A stretch of 64,000 nt of DNA from Acidobacteriota bacterium (GTDB lineage Bacteria; Acidobacteriota; Thermoanaerobaculia; UBA5066; Gp7-AA6). The stretch covers positions 167,740-231,739 of the forward strand of contig DAHUXD010000003.1 of NCBI GenBank assembly GCA_027307335.1, read 5' to 3'. Positions 8,322 through 18,833 of the stretch are shown here, piece after piece; position 1 is the stretch's first letter; each line of letters begins with the position of its first letter. Below the pieces are notes generated by a model that had not been told where the DNA came from, ran no database searches, and saw only the letters and a program-made list of their open reading frames with translations. The position numbers were made by a program, and so were the translations under genes.

Positions 8322-9542
8322 CTATCGCGAATGGGCGAGCGGCGACTTCTCCCTCAACCGCTCGACGGTCCGCACCGCCGCCTCCGCGGCGAAGTCCACC
8401 TCATCGGCCGCCGTGGACCGGCCCAGGCCGTAGCGGATCGACGCGTGCGCGAGGTCGGCGGGCACGCCGATCGCGGTCAGCACCGGCGAGGGCTCGAGCG
8501 ACGCCGAGGTGCAGGCCGAACCCGTCGAGACCGCCACCTCCTTCATCCCGACGAGGAGCGCCTCGCCGTCGACGCCGGCGAAGGAGACGTTGAGGTTGCC
8601 CGGGAGCCGCGTCTCGACCTCTCCGGGCGCGAGCTCCCCGTCCCGGCCGATCGCCGGCAGCGCGGGACCGTTCAGCGTGACCCCGGAAAGGCGGCCGGCG
8701 AGCGCGTCGTGCAGCCGCCCGCGGAGAAGGCGCAGGCGGCGGCTCTCTTCGGACCTCTCCTCGACCGCGATCTCGGCCGCGCGCGCGAGGCCGACGATGC
8801 CGGGCACGTTCAGCGTGCCCGAGCGAACGCCGCGCTCCTGTCCGCCGCCATGGAGCATGGGCTCGAGGCGGACGCGGGGATGCCGCGCGCGCACGAATAG
8901 GGCTCCGACGCCCTTCGGCCCGTAGATCTTGTGCGCGGAGAAGGACGCCAGGTCGACCGGCAGCGCCCCGAGGTCGAAGGGGACCTTGCCGAACGCCTGG
9001 ACCGCGTCGGTGTGGAACAGCACGCCCCGCTCGCGGCAGACGGCGCCGATCCCGGCGACGTCGTGGAGGACGCCGATCTCGTTGTTGGCCGTCATGAGGG
9101 ACACGAGGAAGGTCCGGTCGGTGATGACCTCGCGCACGCGCTCGGGGGCGATCCTGCCCGTGCCCTTCTCCGGCATCAGGAACGTGACGGCGAACCCCTC
9201 CCTCTCGAGCCGGCGGCACGCGTCGAGGACCGCGGGATGCTCGGTCGCGGCGGTGACGATGTGGCCGCCCTCGCGGCCCGGGAGGCGCGCGACGCCGAAG
9301 ATCGCGAGGTTGTCGGCCTCGGTGGCGCCGCTCGTGAAGACGATCTCCTTCGGCGAGACGCCCAGAAGCCCGGCGAGCGTCTCGCGGGCGCCGTCGACCG
9401 CCGCCTCCGCCTCCCAGCCGAAGACGTGGCCGCGCGAGGACGGGTTGCCGAACACGCGCGAGAAGAACGGCATCATCGCCTCGAGCACGCGCGGATCGAC
9501 CGGCGTCGTCGCGTGGTGGTCGAGGTAGACGGGCAGCTGCAT
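8322..9542 (-). CDS. Cysteine desulfurase (NifS/IscS family)
   Basis: VYLDHHATTPVDPRVLEAM, SAHKIYGPKGVGALFVR (PLP Lys), STGSACTSASLEPSPVL. Confidence 0.96.
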   Translation of the reverse strand: MQLPVYLDHHATTPVDPRVLEAMMPFFSRVFGNPSSRGHVFGWEAEAAVDGARETLAGLLGVSPKEIVFTSGATEADNLAIFGVARLPGREGGHIVTAATEHPAVLDACRRLEREGFAVTFLMPEKGTGRIAPERVREVITDRTFLVSLMTANNEIGVLHDVAGIGAVCRERGVLFHTDAVQAFGKVPFDLGALPVDLASFSAHKIYGPKGVGALFVRARHPRVRLEPMLHGGGQERGVRSGTLNVPGIVGLARAAEIAVEERSEESRRLRLLRGRLHDALAGRLSGVTLNGPALPAIGRDGELAPGEVETRLPGNLNVSFAGVDGEALLVGMKEVAVSTGSACTSASLEPSPVLTAIGVPADLAHASIRYGLGRSTAADEVDFAAEAAVRTVERLREKSPLAHSR

Positions 9543-9611
9543 GGCCGCCCTAATTATGGTCCGACGGGGCGTCCCGGTTCGCCGTGCGAAGGACGTATCG
9601 AGGCGCCCGGG

Positions 9612-11987
9612 CTATTGCAGGTGGAACGTCTTCGTCAGGAAGACCGCCATCTGGCCTCGGGTGTTCGGGTTCGAGGGGCAGTAGTTGCCGCCGCCGCAGC
9701 CTCCCGTGATGCTCTCGTTGGCGAGCTGTTCGATCCAGTTGGCGAACGTCGAGGGACAGGGAACGTCCGCGAACATCCCGGTGCACGCCGGCGGCACGTA
9801 AGACGATCCGTGCTCGCCCTTCAGGAGAAACACCGCCATCTGGTCGCGGCGGACCGGATTCTGCGGGCAGAACTTGCCGCCGCCGCACCCGCCCGTGATG
9901 CCTTCGTTCGCCATGGCCTCGATCCAGTTGGCGAAGGTCGAGGGGCAGGGCACGTCGGCGAACATGCCGGTGCAGGGGGGCGGCGTGTAGCAGAGGCCGT
10001 GCTTGCCCTTCAGGATGAAGACCGCCATCTGCTGGCGCAGCGTGTCGTCGTTGACGCCGTACAGGCCTCCGCCGATGCCGGCGGTGATGGCGTTGGACAC
10101 CAGCGTCGTCACGTAGGAATAGAACTGCTGCCCGTTCGGCACGTCGAGGAAGTCGGCGACGAAGCCTTTGATCAGGGTCCCCGTCGTCGCGTCGGTGTTG
10201 GTCACGACCAGGTCGTTGGCGGTTCCGGCAGCGAGGGCGGGAGTCGTGGCGGAGATCGACGTGTACGAGTTGACCGCGACGCCGGTGGCCGAGATGCCGC
10301 CGATGGTCACCGCCGCTCCCGCGAGGAAGTTCGTGCCGGCGATCATCAGCGCCGTGCCACCCGCCGCGGGTCCCGACTTGACGTTGACCGAGAACGGCAG
10401 GCGCTGCGAGAACTCCGACGTGTTCCCGGACGGATCGGTCGCCGTCACGGAGATCTTTGAACCGGCCGCCACGGGCGGCAGCGTCGAGACCGTGAATGGA
10501 GCGTTGCCGGAACCGTCGGTCGTCACCTGCGAAGAACCCAGGTAGGTCTCGCCCTGGACGTAATCTCGGGGGAAGTTGGAACACGCCGAATTGGCGTAGA
10601 AGTCGAGGTCGAAGGTCGTGCCGGGCGTCGAGTTCAGCAGGCCGGACACCGTCGTGTTCGCCCCTCCGTACGTCACGGACGAGACGACCGGGAAGTTCTG
10701 CAGGTCGTTGGTTCCGCTGTCGCCGTCGCCGAGGTCGTTCGGGGTCGGGGCATTCAAACCGAAGGAAAGCGAGATCCCGAGCGTCGCATTGTCGTGAATG
10801 GAGTTTCCGCGCATCGTGTGACGCGTACCGCTCCGCACGACCAGTCCCTCGCCGCCGTTGAACGCGATGACATTGCCGCCCGGTCCTCCCGGCGTCGACG
10901 ATCCGATGATGCTCGGAGAGGCGGGCGTCGCCGTCGCGGACTGAACGCTCACGCCGACGCCCCCGTTCGGCAGCGGGAGGAGGTGCGAATCGTCGACGCC
11001 GATGAAGTTGCCCTGGATGAGCGCGCCGTCGGCCTGGATGTTCATGCCCGTCGTCGTGTTGCCGGAGAGGAGGTTCCCCTCGCCGGCTCCGGTCCCGCCG
11101 ATCACGAGGCCGGTTGGGGAGGGAGCCACGGTCACGATGCCGGCAGCGTTGGGAAGCGCGACGGTCCCGTTGACGTCCGTCCCGATGAGGTTGCCCTGGA
11201 TCGTCACGTCGACGGCGAAGAAGCCGACGTCGAGGCCGTCGCCTGTGTTGCCCGAGATCAGGTTCCCCGTGCCCGCTCCCCCGACCAGAATCCCCGACCC
11301 GCTTCCCCCCTGGATGTTGACGCCGATTCCGTTCGGGAACGCGACCGTCCCCGAAACGTCCGTCCCGATGTAGTTGTTCTGGATCGTGCCCCCCGTGAAG
11401 GACCCGATGAAGATTCCCCAGTCCGAGTTGCCCGAGATGATGTTGCGATCCGCGGCCGCGGGACCGCCGATCAGAAACGCACTCTCCGCCAGTGAAATCC
11501 CCTGGGTATTCGGCGTCACGGTCGTTCCGGCCGCGTCCACTCCGAGGTGGCAGGCCTGAACCGTGGTCGACGCGTTGCCGTTGGCGCTGACCGCCACTCC
11601 GCAGTTGCCGATGGCGAGTCCCTTGATGGTCCCACCCGAACCCCCGAGCTGAAACACAATCACGCTCGCGCTGCCGCAGTCGATGGCAATGAGTGGCGAC
11701 CCGGCGTAGCCCGGCTGCGTCGTTCCGTCGACCGTCACGCCGCCGCTCGAAACGTCGAGTATCGGGAGCGCACTCGCCAACGTGATCGTCTGGACGCTCG
11801 ATCCGGGAATGTCGAAGGCGATCGTGTGCGGGCCTGCACCGGCGCCATTGGCATCGGTGATCGCCTGGCGCAACGACCCGACTCCCGAATCGTTCGTATT
11901 CGTGACTGTGAAGGTCGCGGCAACGAGGAGAGGAGCCGCGATCCCGAGGACCAACGACGCGATGAAAACGCCAACGCGGTGGACCAT
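9612..11987 (-). CDS. Secreted beta-helix / IPT-TIG protein with three C-terminal Cys-type SLH-like repeats (SLH protein 1)
   Basis: Signal peptide; [22 protein letters not shown] motif; repeated NxISGNxxxGxxI rungs; IPT/TIG-like segment; C-terminal [53 protein letters not shown]. Confidence 0.9.
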   Translation of the reverse strand: MVHRVGVFIASLVLGIAAPLLVAATFTVTNTNDSGVGSLRQAITDANGAGAGPHTIAFDIPGSSVQTITLASALPILDVSSGGVTVDGTTQPGYAGSPLIAIDCGSASVIVFQLGGSGGTIKGLAIGNCGVAVSANGNASTTVQACHLGVDAAGTTVTPNTQGISLAESAFLIGGPAAADRNIISGNSDWGIFIGSFTGGTIQNNYIGTDVSGTVAFPNGIGVNIQGGSGSGILVGGAGTGNLISGNTGDGLDVGFFAVDVTIQGNLIGTDVNGTVALPNAAGIVTVAPSPTGLVIGGTGAGEGNLLSGNTTTGMNIQADGALIQGNFIGVDDSHLLPLPNGGVGVSVQSATATPASPSIIGSSTPGGPGGNVIAFNGGEGLVVRSGTRHTMRGNSIHDNATLGISLSFGLNAPTPNDLGDGDSGTNDLQNFPVVSSVTYGGANTTVSGLLNSTPGTTFDLDFYANSACSNFPRDYVQGETYLGSSQVTTDGSGNAPFTVSTLPPVAAGSKISVTATDPSGNTSEFSQRLPFSVNVKSGPAAGGTALMIAGTNFLAGAAVTIGGISATGVAVNSYTSISATTPALAAGTANDLVVTNTDATTGTLIKGFVADFLDVPNGQQFYSYVTTLVSNAITAGIGGGLYGVNDDTLRQQMAVFILKGKHGLCYTPPPCTGMFADVPCPSTFANWIEAMANEGITGGCGGGKFCPQNPVRRDQMAVFLLKGEHGSSYVPPACTGMFADVPCPSTFANWIEQLANESITGGCGGGNYCPSNPNTRGQMAVFLTKTFHLQ

Positions 11988-12036
11988 GGCGCCCTCCGGA
12001 TGACGCGGGAGCTTACACCCGATCTACAATGAGGCG

Positions 12037-13626
12037 GTGTCGAGCCTTCCCCGTCCCGCCGCGGCGGCCTCCGGCTTTCTCTCCGCGCCTCCGGCGGTGC
12101 GCCTCGTCCACGCGTTCGACCGGCCCTACGAGAACGTCGTCGCGACGGCGCGCACCTGCTACTCCGCGAAGGGCATCGTGTCGGAGGACCAGGCGTCCGC
12201 GCGGCCGGAACGGCGGGACGCGCTCGCGAAGTCGATCTACGAGGCCGGCCACCACACGACCTTCCAGCACGCGCACTTCCAGTTCGCGCTCGAGAACGTC
12301 TCCCGGCAGTTCCTCTGGACGTTCCTGCACTCGCATCCTTTCTACAACTCGGAGCAGGTCTCGCAGCGGTACGTGGAGGTCGGACGCGGCCAGTACGCGA
12401 TCCCGCCGCTCGGACCGGCCGAGCGCGATCTGTACGAGAAGACGGCGCGGCGCCAGCAGGAGGCGTACGCGAGGCTGACCGAGCTCCTGACGCCGCTCGC
12501 CGCCGAGCGCTACTTCGGCCTCTTCCCGGGGCGGACGCGCGGCGACGGGGGCACTCGGTTCAAAGGTGCGATCCAGAAACGCGCCCAGGAGATCGCGCGC
12601 TACGTCCTGCCGGTGGCCACGTTCTCGTACCTGTACCACACGATCTCGGGCATCACGCTCTTCCGCTACTGGCGGCTCTGCGAGTCGATGGACGCGCCCG
12701 CCGAGCAGCGCGAGGTCGTCGGCAAGATGGTCGAGGAGGTGCTGCGGCACGACCCCCTGTACGCCTCCGTCCTCCAGGACCCGCTGCCGCTCGAGGAGAC
12801 GCCGGAATGGGCCGCGTTCCAGAGCCTCCCCCGGACGCGCTCGGCCGGCCGCGAGTTCCGCGACGAGTTCGACCGCGAGCTCGGCGGCCGCGTGTCGCGG
12901 CTCGTCGACTGGAAGGCCAACAACGAGGAGGTCCTCGCGTCGGCGGTGCGCGAGATCCTCGGCGTGCCGCGGGCCGCGCTCTCCGACGACGACGCGATCC
13001 GCCGGGTGCTCGACCCGTCGCAGAACCGCATCCTCGGCGAGACGCTGACGCTGACCACCCTCGACAAGCTCTCGCGGGCGCTCTTCCACCCGGGGTACAC
13101 GTTCCGCAAGAGGATCTCGCACACGGCCGACAGCCAGGACCAGCGGCACCGCATGACGCCGGCGTCGCGGCCCGCGCTCCCGGCGTACCTCTCGGAGGAG
13201 CCCGACTTCGTCCGGCCGATGCTCGTCGCGGACGTGCCCGAGGCGGACGACCTCTATCGCGCGACGATGGAGGAGACGTGGTCGGCGATCGGCGAGCTGC
13301 GCGCGCGGGGCGTCGCGGACGAGTTCGCCGCCTACCTCCTGCCGAACGCCGTCGCGATCCGCTTCACGGAATCGGCGGATCTCCTGAACCTCCATCACAA
13401 GTTCGCGATGCGCCTCTGCTACAACGCGCAGGAGGAGATCTGGCGCGCCTCCCTCGACGAGGCGCTGCAGATCCGCGAGGTCAATCCCCGGATCGGGCCG
13501 TGGCTGTTGCCGCCGTGCACGCTGCGCCACCACGCGGGCGTGCGCCCCGTCTGCCCCGAGGGCGATCGGTTCTGCGGCGTCACGGTCTGGAGACAGGAAC
13601 CGAAGGATTACGTTCGAGCGCTCTGA
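12037..13626 (+). CDS. Tandem (double-domain) FAD-dependent thymidylate synthase-like protein (ThyX family)
   Basis: 529 aa with two ThyX-like halves: first AGHHTTFQHAHFQFALENVSRQFLWTFLHSHPFYNSEQVSQRYVEV; central DSQDQRHRMTPASRP; second AIRFTESADLLNLHHKFAMRLCYNAQEEIW. Confidence 0.85.
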   Translation: MSSLPRPAAAASGFLSAPPAVRLVHAFDRPYENVVATARTCYSAKGIVSEDQASARPERRDALAKSIYEAGHHTTFQHAHFQFALENVSRQFLWTFLHSHPFYNSEQVSQRYVEVGRGQYAIPPLGPAERDLYEKTARRQQEAYARLTELLTPLAAERYFGLFPGRTRGDGGTRFKGAIQKRAQEIARYVLPVATFSYLYHTISGITLFRYWRLCESMDAPAEQREVVGKMVEEVLRHDPLYASVLQDPLPLEETPEWAAFQSLPRTRSAGREFRDEFDRELGGRVSRLVDWKANNEEVLASAVREILGVPRAALSDDDAIRRVLDPSQNRILGETLTLTTLDKLSRALFHPGYTFRKRISHTADSQDQRHRMTPASRPALPAYLSEEPDFVRPMLVADVPEADDLYRATMEETWSAIGELRARGVADEFAAYLLPNAVAIRFTESADLLNLHHKFAMRLCYNAQEEIWRASLDEALQIREVNPRIGPWLLPPCTLRHHAGVRPVCPEGDRFCGVTVWRQEPKDYVRAL

Positions 13627-13667
13627 GAGCGCTTCCCACGGGGACGGGCGCACGCCGCTCGCGTCGC

Positions 13668-14948
13668 CTAAGGCGCCGCCTTCCGGGCGAGCTCCCGGCC
13701 GGGCGCGTTCTCGTCGGAGACGGCAACGGGCGCGCCCAGCACGCCCTCCCAGCGGGCGACGACGACCGACGCGACGCAGTTGCCCATCACGTTGATCGAC
13801 GTCCGGGCCATGTCCATCAGCTCGTCGACGGCGAGGATCATCGCGACCCCCGCCTCGCCGGGGAGGCCGAACGACGCGCAGCCCGCCGCGATGATGACGA
13901 GCGAGGCGCGGGGCACGCCGGCGACGCCCTTCGAAGTCATCAGGAACGTCAGCATCATCACGAGCTCGGTCGAGAGCGGCAGCCGGATGCCGGCCGCCTG
14001 GGCGATCGTCAGCGACGCGAGCGAAATGTAGAGGGTCGAGCCGTCCAGGTTGAACGAGTATCCGGCGGGAATGACGAAGCCCGCCACCGATTCGGGCACG
14101 CCGAACTCGACCATTTTCTCGAGCGCGCGCGGGAGCGCCGCCTCCGAGGACGCCGTCGAGAACGCGAGCAGGAACGGCTCGCGGATCTTCCGGAAGAAGA
14201 GCCGGACGTTCGCCCGCGCGATCGTGAGCGCGGGCACGAGCACGAGGAGAGCGAAGAGCAGCAGCGCGCCGTAGAGCGAGGCGACGAGCTTCGCGTACGA
14301 GCCGAGCACCGCGAGACCGTGGTGGGCCACCGAGCCCGCCATCGCGCCGAAGACGCCGAGCGGCGTCAGCGCCATGACGTAATCGGTCAGCTGAAACATC
14401 ACGGCGACGACCGAGTTCATGACCTTCAGAAAAGGCTCCGACTTCGCCCCGATGTGCGCCGCGGCCACGCCGACGAGCGTCGCGAAGACGACGACCTGCA
14501 GCACGTCCTGCTTCGCCATCGCGTCGACGACGTTCGAGGGGAAGAGGTGGAGCAGGGTTTCGACGAGCGTCTTCGGCTTCGACAGCGCCTCGCCGGACGG
14601 CGGCAGCCTCAGCCCCTCGCCCGGCCGGACGACGTGCGCGATCGTCAGCCCCAAAGCGAGCGCCGCCGTCGTCGCGATCTCGAAGTAGACGATCGCCTTG
14701 ACGCCCATGCGGCCGACGGCCTTGATGTCCCCCGTCTTGCCGATGCCGACGACGATCGTCGAGAAGATGAGCGGCACGATCAGGAGCTTGATCAGGCTGA
14801 TGAAGGCGCGCGAGAGGAACCGGAAGGTCTCGTAGGCGGCGGGGTGCGTCTCGGCCGGGAAGGCGAAGCCGCACGCGACGCCAAGGACGAGGGCGTAGAA
14901 GATGAGGGCCGTCGAGGACAGCCAGGCCGGCCGGCTCGAACGTCTCAT
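13668..14948 (-). CDS. Dicarboxylate/amino acid:cation symporter (DAACS/GltP family)
   Basis: AFISLIKLLIVPLIFSTIVVGIGKTGD, PAGYSFNLDGSTLYISLASLTIAQA, NVMGNCVASVVVARWEG. Confidence 0.95.
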   Translation of the reverse strand: MRRSSRPAWLSSTALIFYALVLGVACGFAFPAETHPAAYETFRFLSRAFISLIKLLIVPLIFSTIVVGIGKTGDIKAVGRMGVKAIVYFEIATTAALALGLTIAHVVRPGEGLRLPPSGEALSKPKTLVETLLHLFPSNVVDAMAKQDVLQVVVFATLVGVAAAHIGAKSEPFLKVMNSVVAVMFQLTDYVMALTPLGVFGAMAGSVAHHGLAVLGSYAKLVASLYGALLLFALLVLVPALTIARANVRLFFRKIREPFLLAFSTASSEAALPRALEKMVEFGVPESVAGFVIPAGYSFNLDGSTLYISLASLTIAQAAGIRLPLSTELVMMLTFLMTSKGVAGVPRASLVIIAAGCASFGLPGEAGVAMILAVDELMDMARTSINVMGNCVASVVVARWEGVLGAPVAVSDENAPGRELARKAAP

Positions 14949-15049
14949 GAGGAGCGTTCCGTCACTGCCGCGGAAGTCTAACCTCCCGCGCCGCGACGGG
15001 CCTCGCTGGACGACGAGCGATTACCGTGCCGCGCGGTGCCGCTTCGGGC

Positions 15050-15412
15050 TCATCGCGCGCGAGGCGCGAGCGAAGGCGGATTGATCCTCGCGCCGACCGC
15101 ATGGCGGACGGCGACGATGCGGTTGATCTCCTCGACGAGTGCCTCGAGGTTCTCGAGGAACTCGAACACCATGCCGTTCCCGTCCACCGTGCGGCACGAG
15201 AACCGCACCGCCGAGTGGGCCGGGTCCATCTCGTAGCGGCGGTGCGCGGGTGTCTCCGCCTGCCGGCCCCGAAACTCCGCGAGCCACTCGTCCCCGGGCG
15301 CTTCCTCGAGCCCGACGGTGTAGCGCGTGCTCGTGGCGAGCGACTCCCCGTGAAGGCGGGAGAGGTCCAGCTTCACGTCCGCCGGAGGGCCCGTGATCCA
15401 CAGATCTTTCAT
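15050..15412 (-). CDS. Small conserved-looking hypothetical protein
   Basis: MKDLWITGPPADVKLDLSRLHGESLATSTRYTVGLEEAPGDEWLAEFRGRQ...; preceded by a sigma54-type promoter; amino-acid composition plausible, unlike the opposing frames. Confidence 0.65.
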   Translation of the reverse strand: MKDLWITGPPADVKLDLSRLHGESLATSTRYTVGLEEAPGDEWLAEFRGRQAETPAHRRYEMDPAHSAVRFSCRTVDGNGMVFEFLENLEALVEEINRIVAVRHAVGARINPPSLAPRAR

Positions 15413-15434
15413 GGCTGTCCTGTCCCTCTCCATC

Positions 15435-15551
15435 GCAAACCCGACGCCAGACCCTCAAGTGATTGAAAAAGGGGGGTTTCGGATCTGGCCCTCGCCGAAG
15501 GGGCGCCGAAATCGTCACCATCGGTAACAGTGCCCTGTCCGATGGGACAGG
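15435..15551 (-). promoter_or_regulatory. Putative sigma54 (-24/-12) promoter TGGCGTCGGGTTTGC with upstream palindrome CCTGTCC-N4-GGACAGG
   Basis: Minus-strand -24 GG and -12 GC exactly 10 nt apart (15449-15435); 7-bp inverted repeat at 15534-15551 about 110 bp upstream of the predicted TSS. Confidence 0.5.
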
Positions 15552-15569
15552 AATCGCGAGCCCGCGGCT

Positions 15570-16031
15570 CTAGTCGCGCCGTTTGAGCGACAGCGTCAGG
15601 ACGAACTCCGCCACGGGCTCCGCGGCGGAATCGCCCGGCACGCGCGCGACGATGGCGACGGGAAGCTCCTCGCGCTCGCCGCTCTCGATCGCGCGCGAGA
15701 CCAGCCGCGCGACCGCCGCGCCGTCCTCGCAGGCGAAGAGGACGTCCCCCTCCGCGCGCCGGAGGAAGTGCGCGCGCACGTCCTTGAAGATCAGCGAAAC
15801 GCGCCGGCCGCTGGCCTCGATCCGGCGCATCGCGGTCAGCGCGCCGGCGAGATCCGCGCCCGCGCAGAGCGCGCCGAAGTACATCGAGCCCAAGTGATTG
15901 CGGGAGCGGCGCGTCAGCGGGATGCGGACGACCGTGCGCTCCGGCGAGGCCTCGACGACCGACGGGCGCAGGAAGAAGAGCAGGGGAATGCGGAAGAGGG
16001 TCCAGAGCCGCAGCCGCATCGTCTCGGTCAT
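15570..16031 (-). CDS. DUF4442/hotdog-fold thioesterase-like protein
   Basis: MTETMRLRLWTLFRIPLLFFLRPSVVEASPERTVVRIPLTRRSRNHLGSMYFGALCAGADLAGALTAM typical of DUF4442/PaaI-like proteins. Confidence 0.8.
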   Translation of the reverse strand: MTETMRLRLWTLFRIPLLFFLRPSVVEASPERTVVRIPLTRRSRNHLGSMYFGALCAGADLAGALTAMRRIEASGRRVSLIFKDVRAHFLRRAEGDVLFACEDGAAVARLVSRAIESGEREELPVAIVARVPGDSAAEPVAEFVLTLSLKRRD

Positions 16032-16177
16032 CGGAGGGCCGGCGGCGACGCTATCACCTGTCCTTCGCCCGCGTTTTCCCGTTTCGTCGCGGCGCACCTG
16101 CCCGAACGGACGGCTGACATCGTCCGAAAAGGGCGCGAAAATGGGGGGTGCCCCTCTCGACAAGAAGGAGTCTCGTA

Positions 16178-18724
16178 ATGAGCCTGCGGTCCCTCTCCGC
16201 CACGGTCCTTCTCTGCCTCGCCGCCGTGCCGGCGGCCGAGGCGACGGTGCGCTGCGTCCAGCCGGTCCCGAGCGGCACCGGGTGCTGGGCGCCCGGAACC
16301 GCGTTCACGGATCTGCAGCCGGCGCTCGCCGCCTCGGGCTCGGGCGACGAGATCTGGGTCGCCGCGGCGACGTACAAGCCGACCGCGACCTCGGATCGGA
16401 CGATCAGCTTCGCGCTGAAGAACGGCGTCGGCGTCTACGGCGGCTTCGTCGGCAACGAGACGCAGCGCAGCCAGCGCAAACCCGAGGTCAACGTGACGAT
16501 CCTCTCCGGCGACATCGGAACGCCCGGTTCCGCCGCCGACAACAGCTACCACGTCGTCACGACGGACGCCTCCGTCACGTCGTCCGGGGTCCTCGACGGG
16601 TTCACGATCACGCTGGGCCAGGCCGACGGGAATCCCGCCTCCAACCAGGACCGCGGCGCGGGCGTCTGGGTCAACGGCGGCAGCCCGTCGCTCTCCCAGC
16701 TCGTCATCGCGTCGAACTTCGCGTCCGGGCAGGGCGCGGGCATCCGCGTCACGTCGGCGTCGCCGACGATCCTCAACTCGTCCTTTCTCACCAACTCCGT
16801 GAGCTTCGGCGGCGCCGGCGCAGGCCTCTACTCGGGCGGCGGCAGCACCGTGTATCTCCAGAACTGCGTGTTTCGCTCCAACCAGATCTCGGGCGCTTCG
16901 ACGGGCGGCGGCGGCATCGACACGTCCGGCAACACCACGCTCGTCAACTGCGTCGTCGCTCAGAACAGCCCCAACGGCATCCAGACGAACGTCGCGGGCG
17001 GCAACAACAACACGATCAAGGACTCGACGTTCACGGCCAACAGCCCGGGGTATGGCCTGGCGCTGTTCAACAGCACGGGCAACGTGGTGCAGAACTCGAT
17101 CTTCTGGGGCGACGCGTCGGGCGAGATCTTCAACGACGGGCTCTCGTCGTTTTCCGCGGAGTACTCGGACTTCCAGGGCGGCGGCGTCGCGGGAACGGGC
17201 AACATCGGCGCCGACCCGCTCTTTCTCTCTCCCCCGGCCGACCTGCGGCTCGGCCCCGGCTCGCCGGCCGTCGATGCCGGCAAGAACCTCGACGTGCCGG
17301 GCGGCGTGACCCTCGATCTCGCGGGGCTGCCGCGCTTCTTCGACGACCCGAGCGTCCCGGACACGGGCGCCGGAATCCCCCCGATCGTCGACATGGGCGC
17401 GTACGAGCGCATCCCGATCACGGTCACGGCGCCGGGCGACCTCACGGTCTGCGCGGGCGCTCCGGCGGTCTTCAGCGTCACGGCGACGGGCCAGCCGACC
17501 CTGACGTATCAGTGGCGCAAGAACGGCACCCCGTTGTCCGACGGCGGCTCGATCTCCGGCTCGACGACCGACACGCTGACCATCAACCCGACGGTGACCG
17601 GCGACTCGGGCACGTACGACGTCGTGGTCACCGACGGGTTCGGACAGAACCTCACGTCCGCCTCGGCGCAGCTGACCGTCAACGCGCGGCCGATGGCGGC
17701 CGCTTCCGGATCGGCCACCGTGTGCGCCGGCACCTCGACGCCGCTGTCGGGCTCGGGCGGCATCTCCTGCTCGTGGACGCCGGCGAGCGGCCTCGACGAC
17801 GCCTCGAGCTGCGCGCCGAACGCGACGCCGGGCATCACCACGGTCTACACGCTCACGGTCACCGCGGCGAACTCCTGTCCGTCGACGAACAACCCGACGG
17901 TCACGGTCACGGTCAATCCGGTGCCCCCGCTGCCCCAGATCGCCTCGCCGCTGTCCGTTCCCGTCGGGGCATCCGGAGCCTCCGCCAGCGCGCCGAACCA
18001 CACGGGCTCGACGTACCAGTGGACGCTCTCGGGCGGCACGATCACGGCCGGCCAGACGACCCATCAGATCGTGTTCGATGCGGGCTCGCCCGGTACGACC
18101 ATGGTGTGCACGGTCGTCGAGACGAATGCGGGATGCGCCTCGCCGATGGCGGCGAAGAACATCCAGGTGGACTTCCTCGACGTGCCGCCCTCGAACACGT
18201 TCCACGACTACGTCGACGCCGTCGCGCGCAACGGCGTCACGGCCGGCTGCGGCGGCGGGAACTACTGCGGCACCAACCAGGTCACCCGCGCGCAGATGGC
18301 GGTCTTCCTGCTGAAGGCCGAGCACGGCTCGACGTTCGTCCCGCCCTCGTGCGCCGGCATCTTCACCGACGTGGCCTGCCCCGGCGGCTTCGCCGTCGAC
18401 TGGATCGAGCAGCTCTTCAACGAGGGGATCACCGGCGGATGCGGCACCGGCACTTACTGCCCCAGCGCCCCCGTCCGGCGCGACCAGATGTCCGTCTTCC
18501 TGCTGAAGACTTCTCAGGGATCCTCCTACGTCCCGCCGCCGGCGACCGGCACGGTCTTCGCCGACGTTCCGGTGTCGGCGTTCGCGGCCGCCTGGATCGA
18601 GGACCTCTATGCGCGCAACGTCACCGGAGGCTGCCTCACCAATCCGCTGCGCTACTGCCCGACCAACACGAACAACCGGCAACAGATGGCGGTGTTCCTC
18701 ACGAAGATGTTCGGGTTGCAGTAG
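16178..18724 (+). CDS. Secreted beta-helix / Ig-like protein with three C-terminal Cys-type SLH-like repeats (SLH protein 2)
   Basis: AAGGAG RBS; signal peptide MSLRSLSATVLLCLAAVPAAEA; beta-helix region; Ig-like segments (VCAGAPAVFSVTATGQPTLTYQWRKNG); terminal [55 protein letters not shown]. Confidence 0.88.
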   Translation: MSLRSLSATVLLCLAAVPAAEATVRCVQPVPSGTGCWAPGTAFTDLQPALAASGSGDEIWVAAATYKPTATSDRTISFALKNGVGVYGGFVGNETQRSQRKPEVNVTILSGDIGTPGSAADNSYHVVTTDASVTSSGVLDGFTITLGQADGNPASNQDRGAGVWVNGGSPSLSQLVIASNFASGQGAGIRVTSASPTILNSSFLTNSVSFGGAGAGLYSGGGSTVYLQNCVFRSNQISGASTGGGGIDTSGNTTLVNCVVAQNSPNGIQTNVAGGNNNTIKDSTFTANSPGYGLALFNSTGNVVQNSIFWGDASGEIFNDGLSSFSAEYSDFQGGGVAGTGNIGADPLFLSPPADLRLGPGSPAVDAGKNLDVPGGVTLDLAGLPRFFDDPSVPDTGAGIPPIVDMGAYERIPITVTAPGDLTVCAGAPAVFSVTATGQPTLTYQWRKNGTPLSDGGSISGSTTDTLTINPTVTGDSGTYDVVVTDGFGQNLTSASAQLTVNARPMAAASGSATVCAGTSTPLSGSGGISCSWTPASGLDDASSCAPNATPGITTVYTLTVTAANSCPSTNNPTVTVTVNPVPPLPQIASPLSVPVGASGASASAPNHTGSTYQWTLSGGTITAGQTTHQIVFDAGSPGTTMVCTVVETNAGCASPMAAKNIQVDFLDVPPSNTFHDYVDAVARNGVTAGCGGGNYCGTNQVTRAQMAVFLLKAEHGSTFVPPSCAGIFTDVACPGGFAVDWIEQLFNEGITGGCGTGTYCPSAPVRRDQMSVFLLKTSQGSSYVPPPATGTVFADVPVSAFAAAWIEDLYARNVTGGCLTNPLRYCPTNTNNRQQMAVFLTKMFGLQ

Positions 18725-18833
18725 GAGCCGTCCGGTCCGCTGGCTTCATTCGAGTAAACGCCGAGCGACGCGGCCTGCCGTCCGCGCCGGCTCGACGTTG
18801 CCTACTGCCGGGGGTCTTCCTCTGGTGGTCGGC

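Noticed and set aside
5081-8593. 1170-aa plus-strand ORF
   Set aside because: Lies antisense to mfd (and the cysteine desulfurase end); composition (R/D/L/E-rich, no motifs) is typical of high-GC mirror ORFs. The minus-strand Mfd is unambiguous.
9612-11987. Beta-helix repeats considered as possible phage tail spike or adhesin from a prophage
   Set aside because: No phage structural, integrase or lysis genes nearby; the architecture with IPT and SLH tails fits a bacterial surface protein.
16028-18682. 884-aa minus ORF, and similar antisense ORFs 18802-21579, 22049-23830, 26606-29215, 29142-31946 (upstream part), 41462-43939 and 12013-14874
   Set aside because: All mirror well-supported genes; repetitive Arg/Ala/Gly/Asp composition without recognisable motifs. 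Only the last part of 29142-31946 (the ECF sigma factor, 29142-29726) is real.
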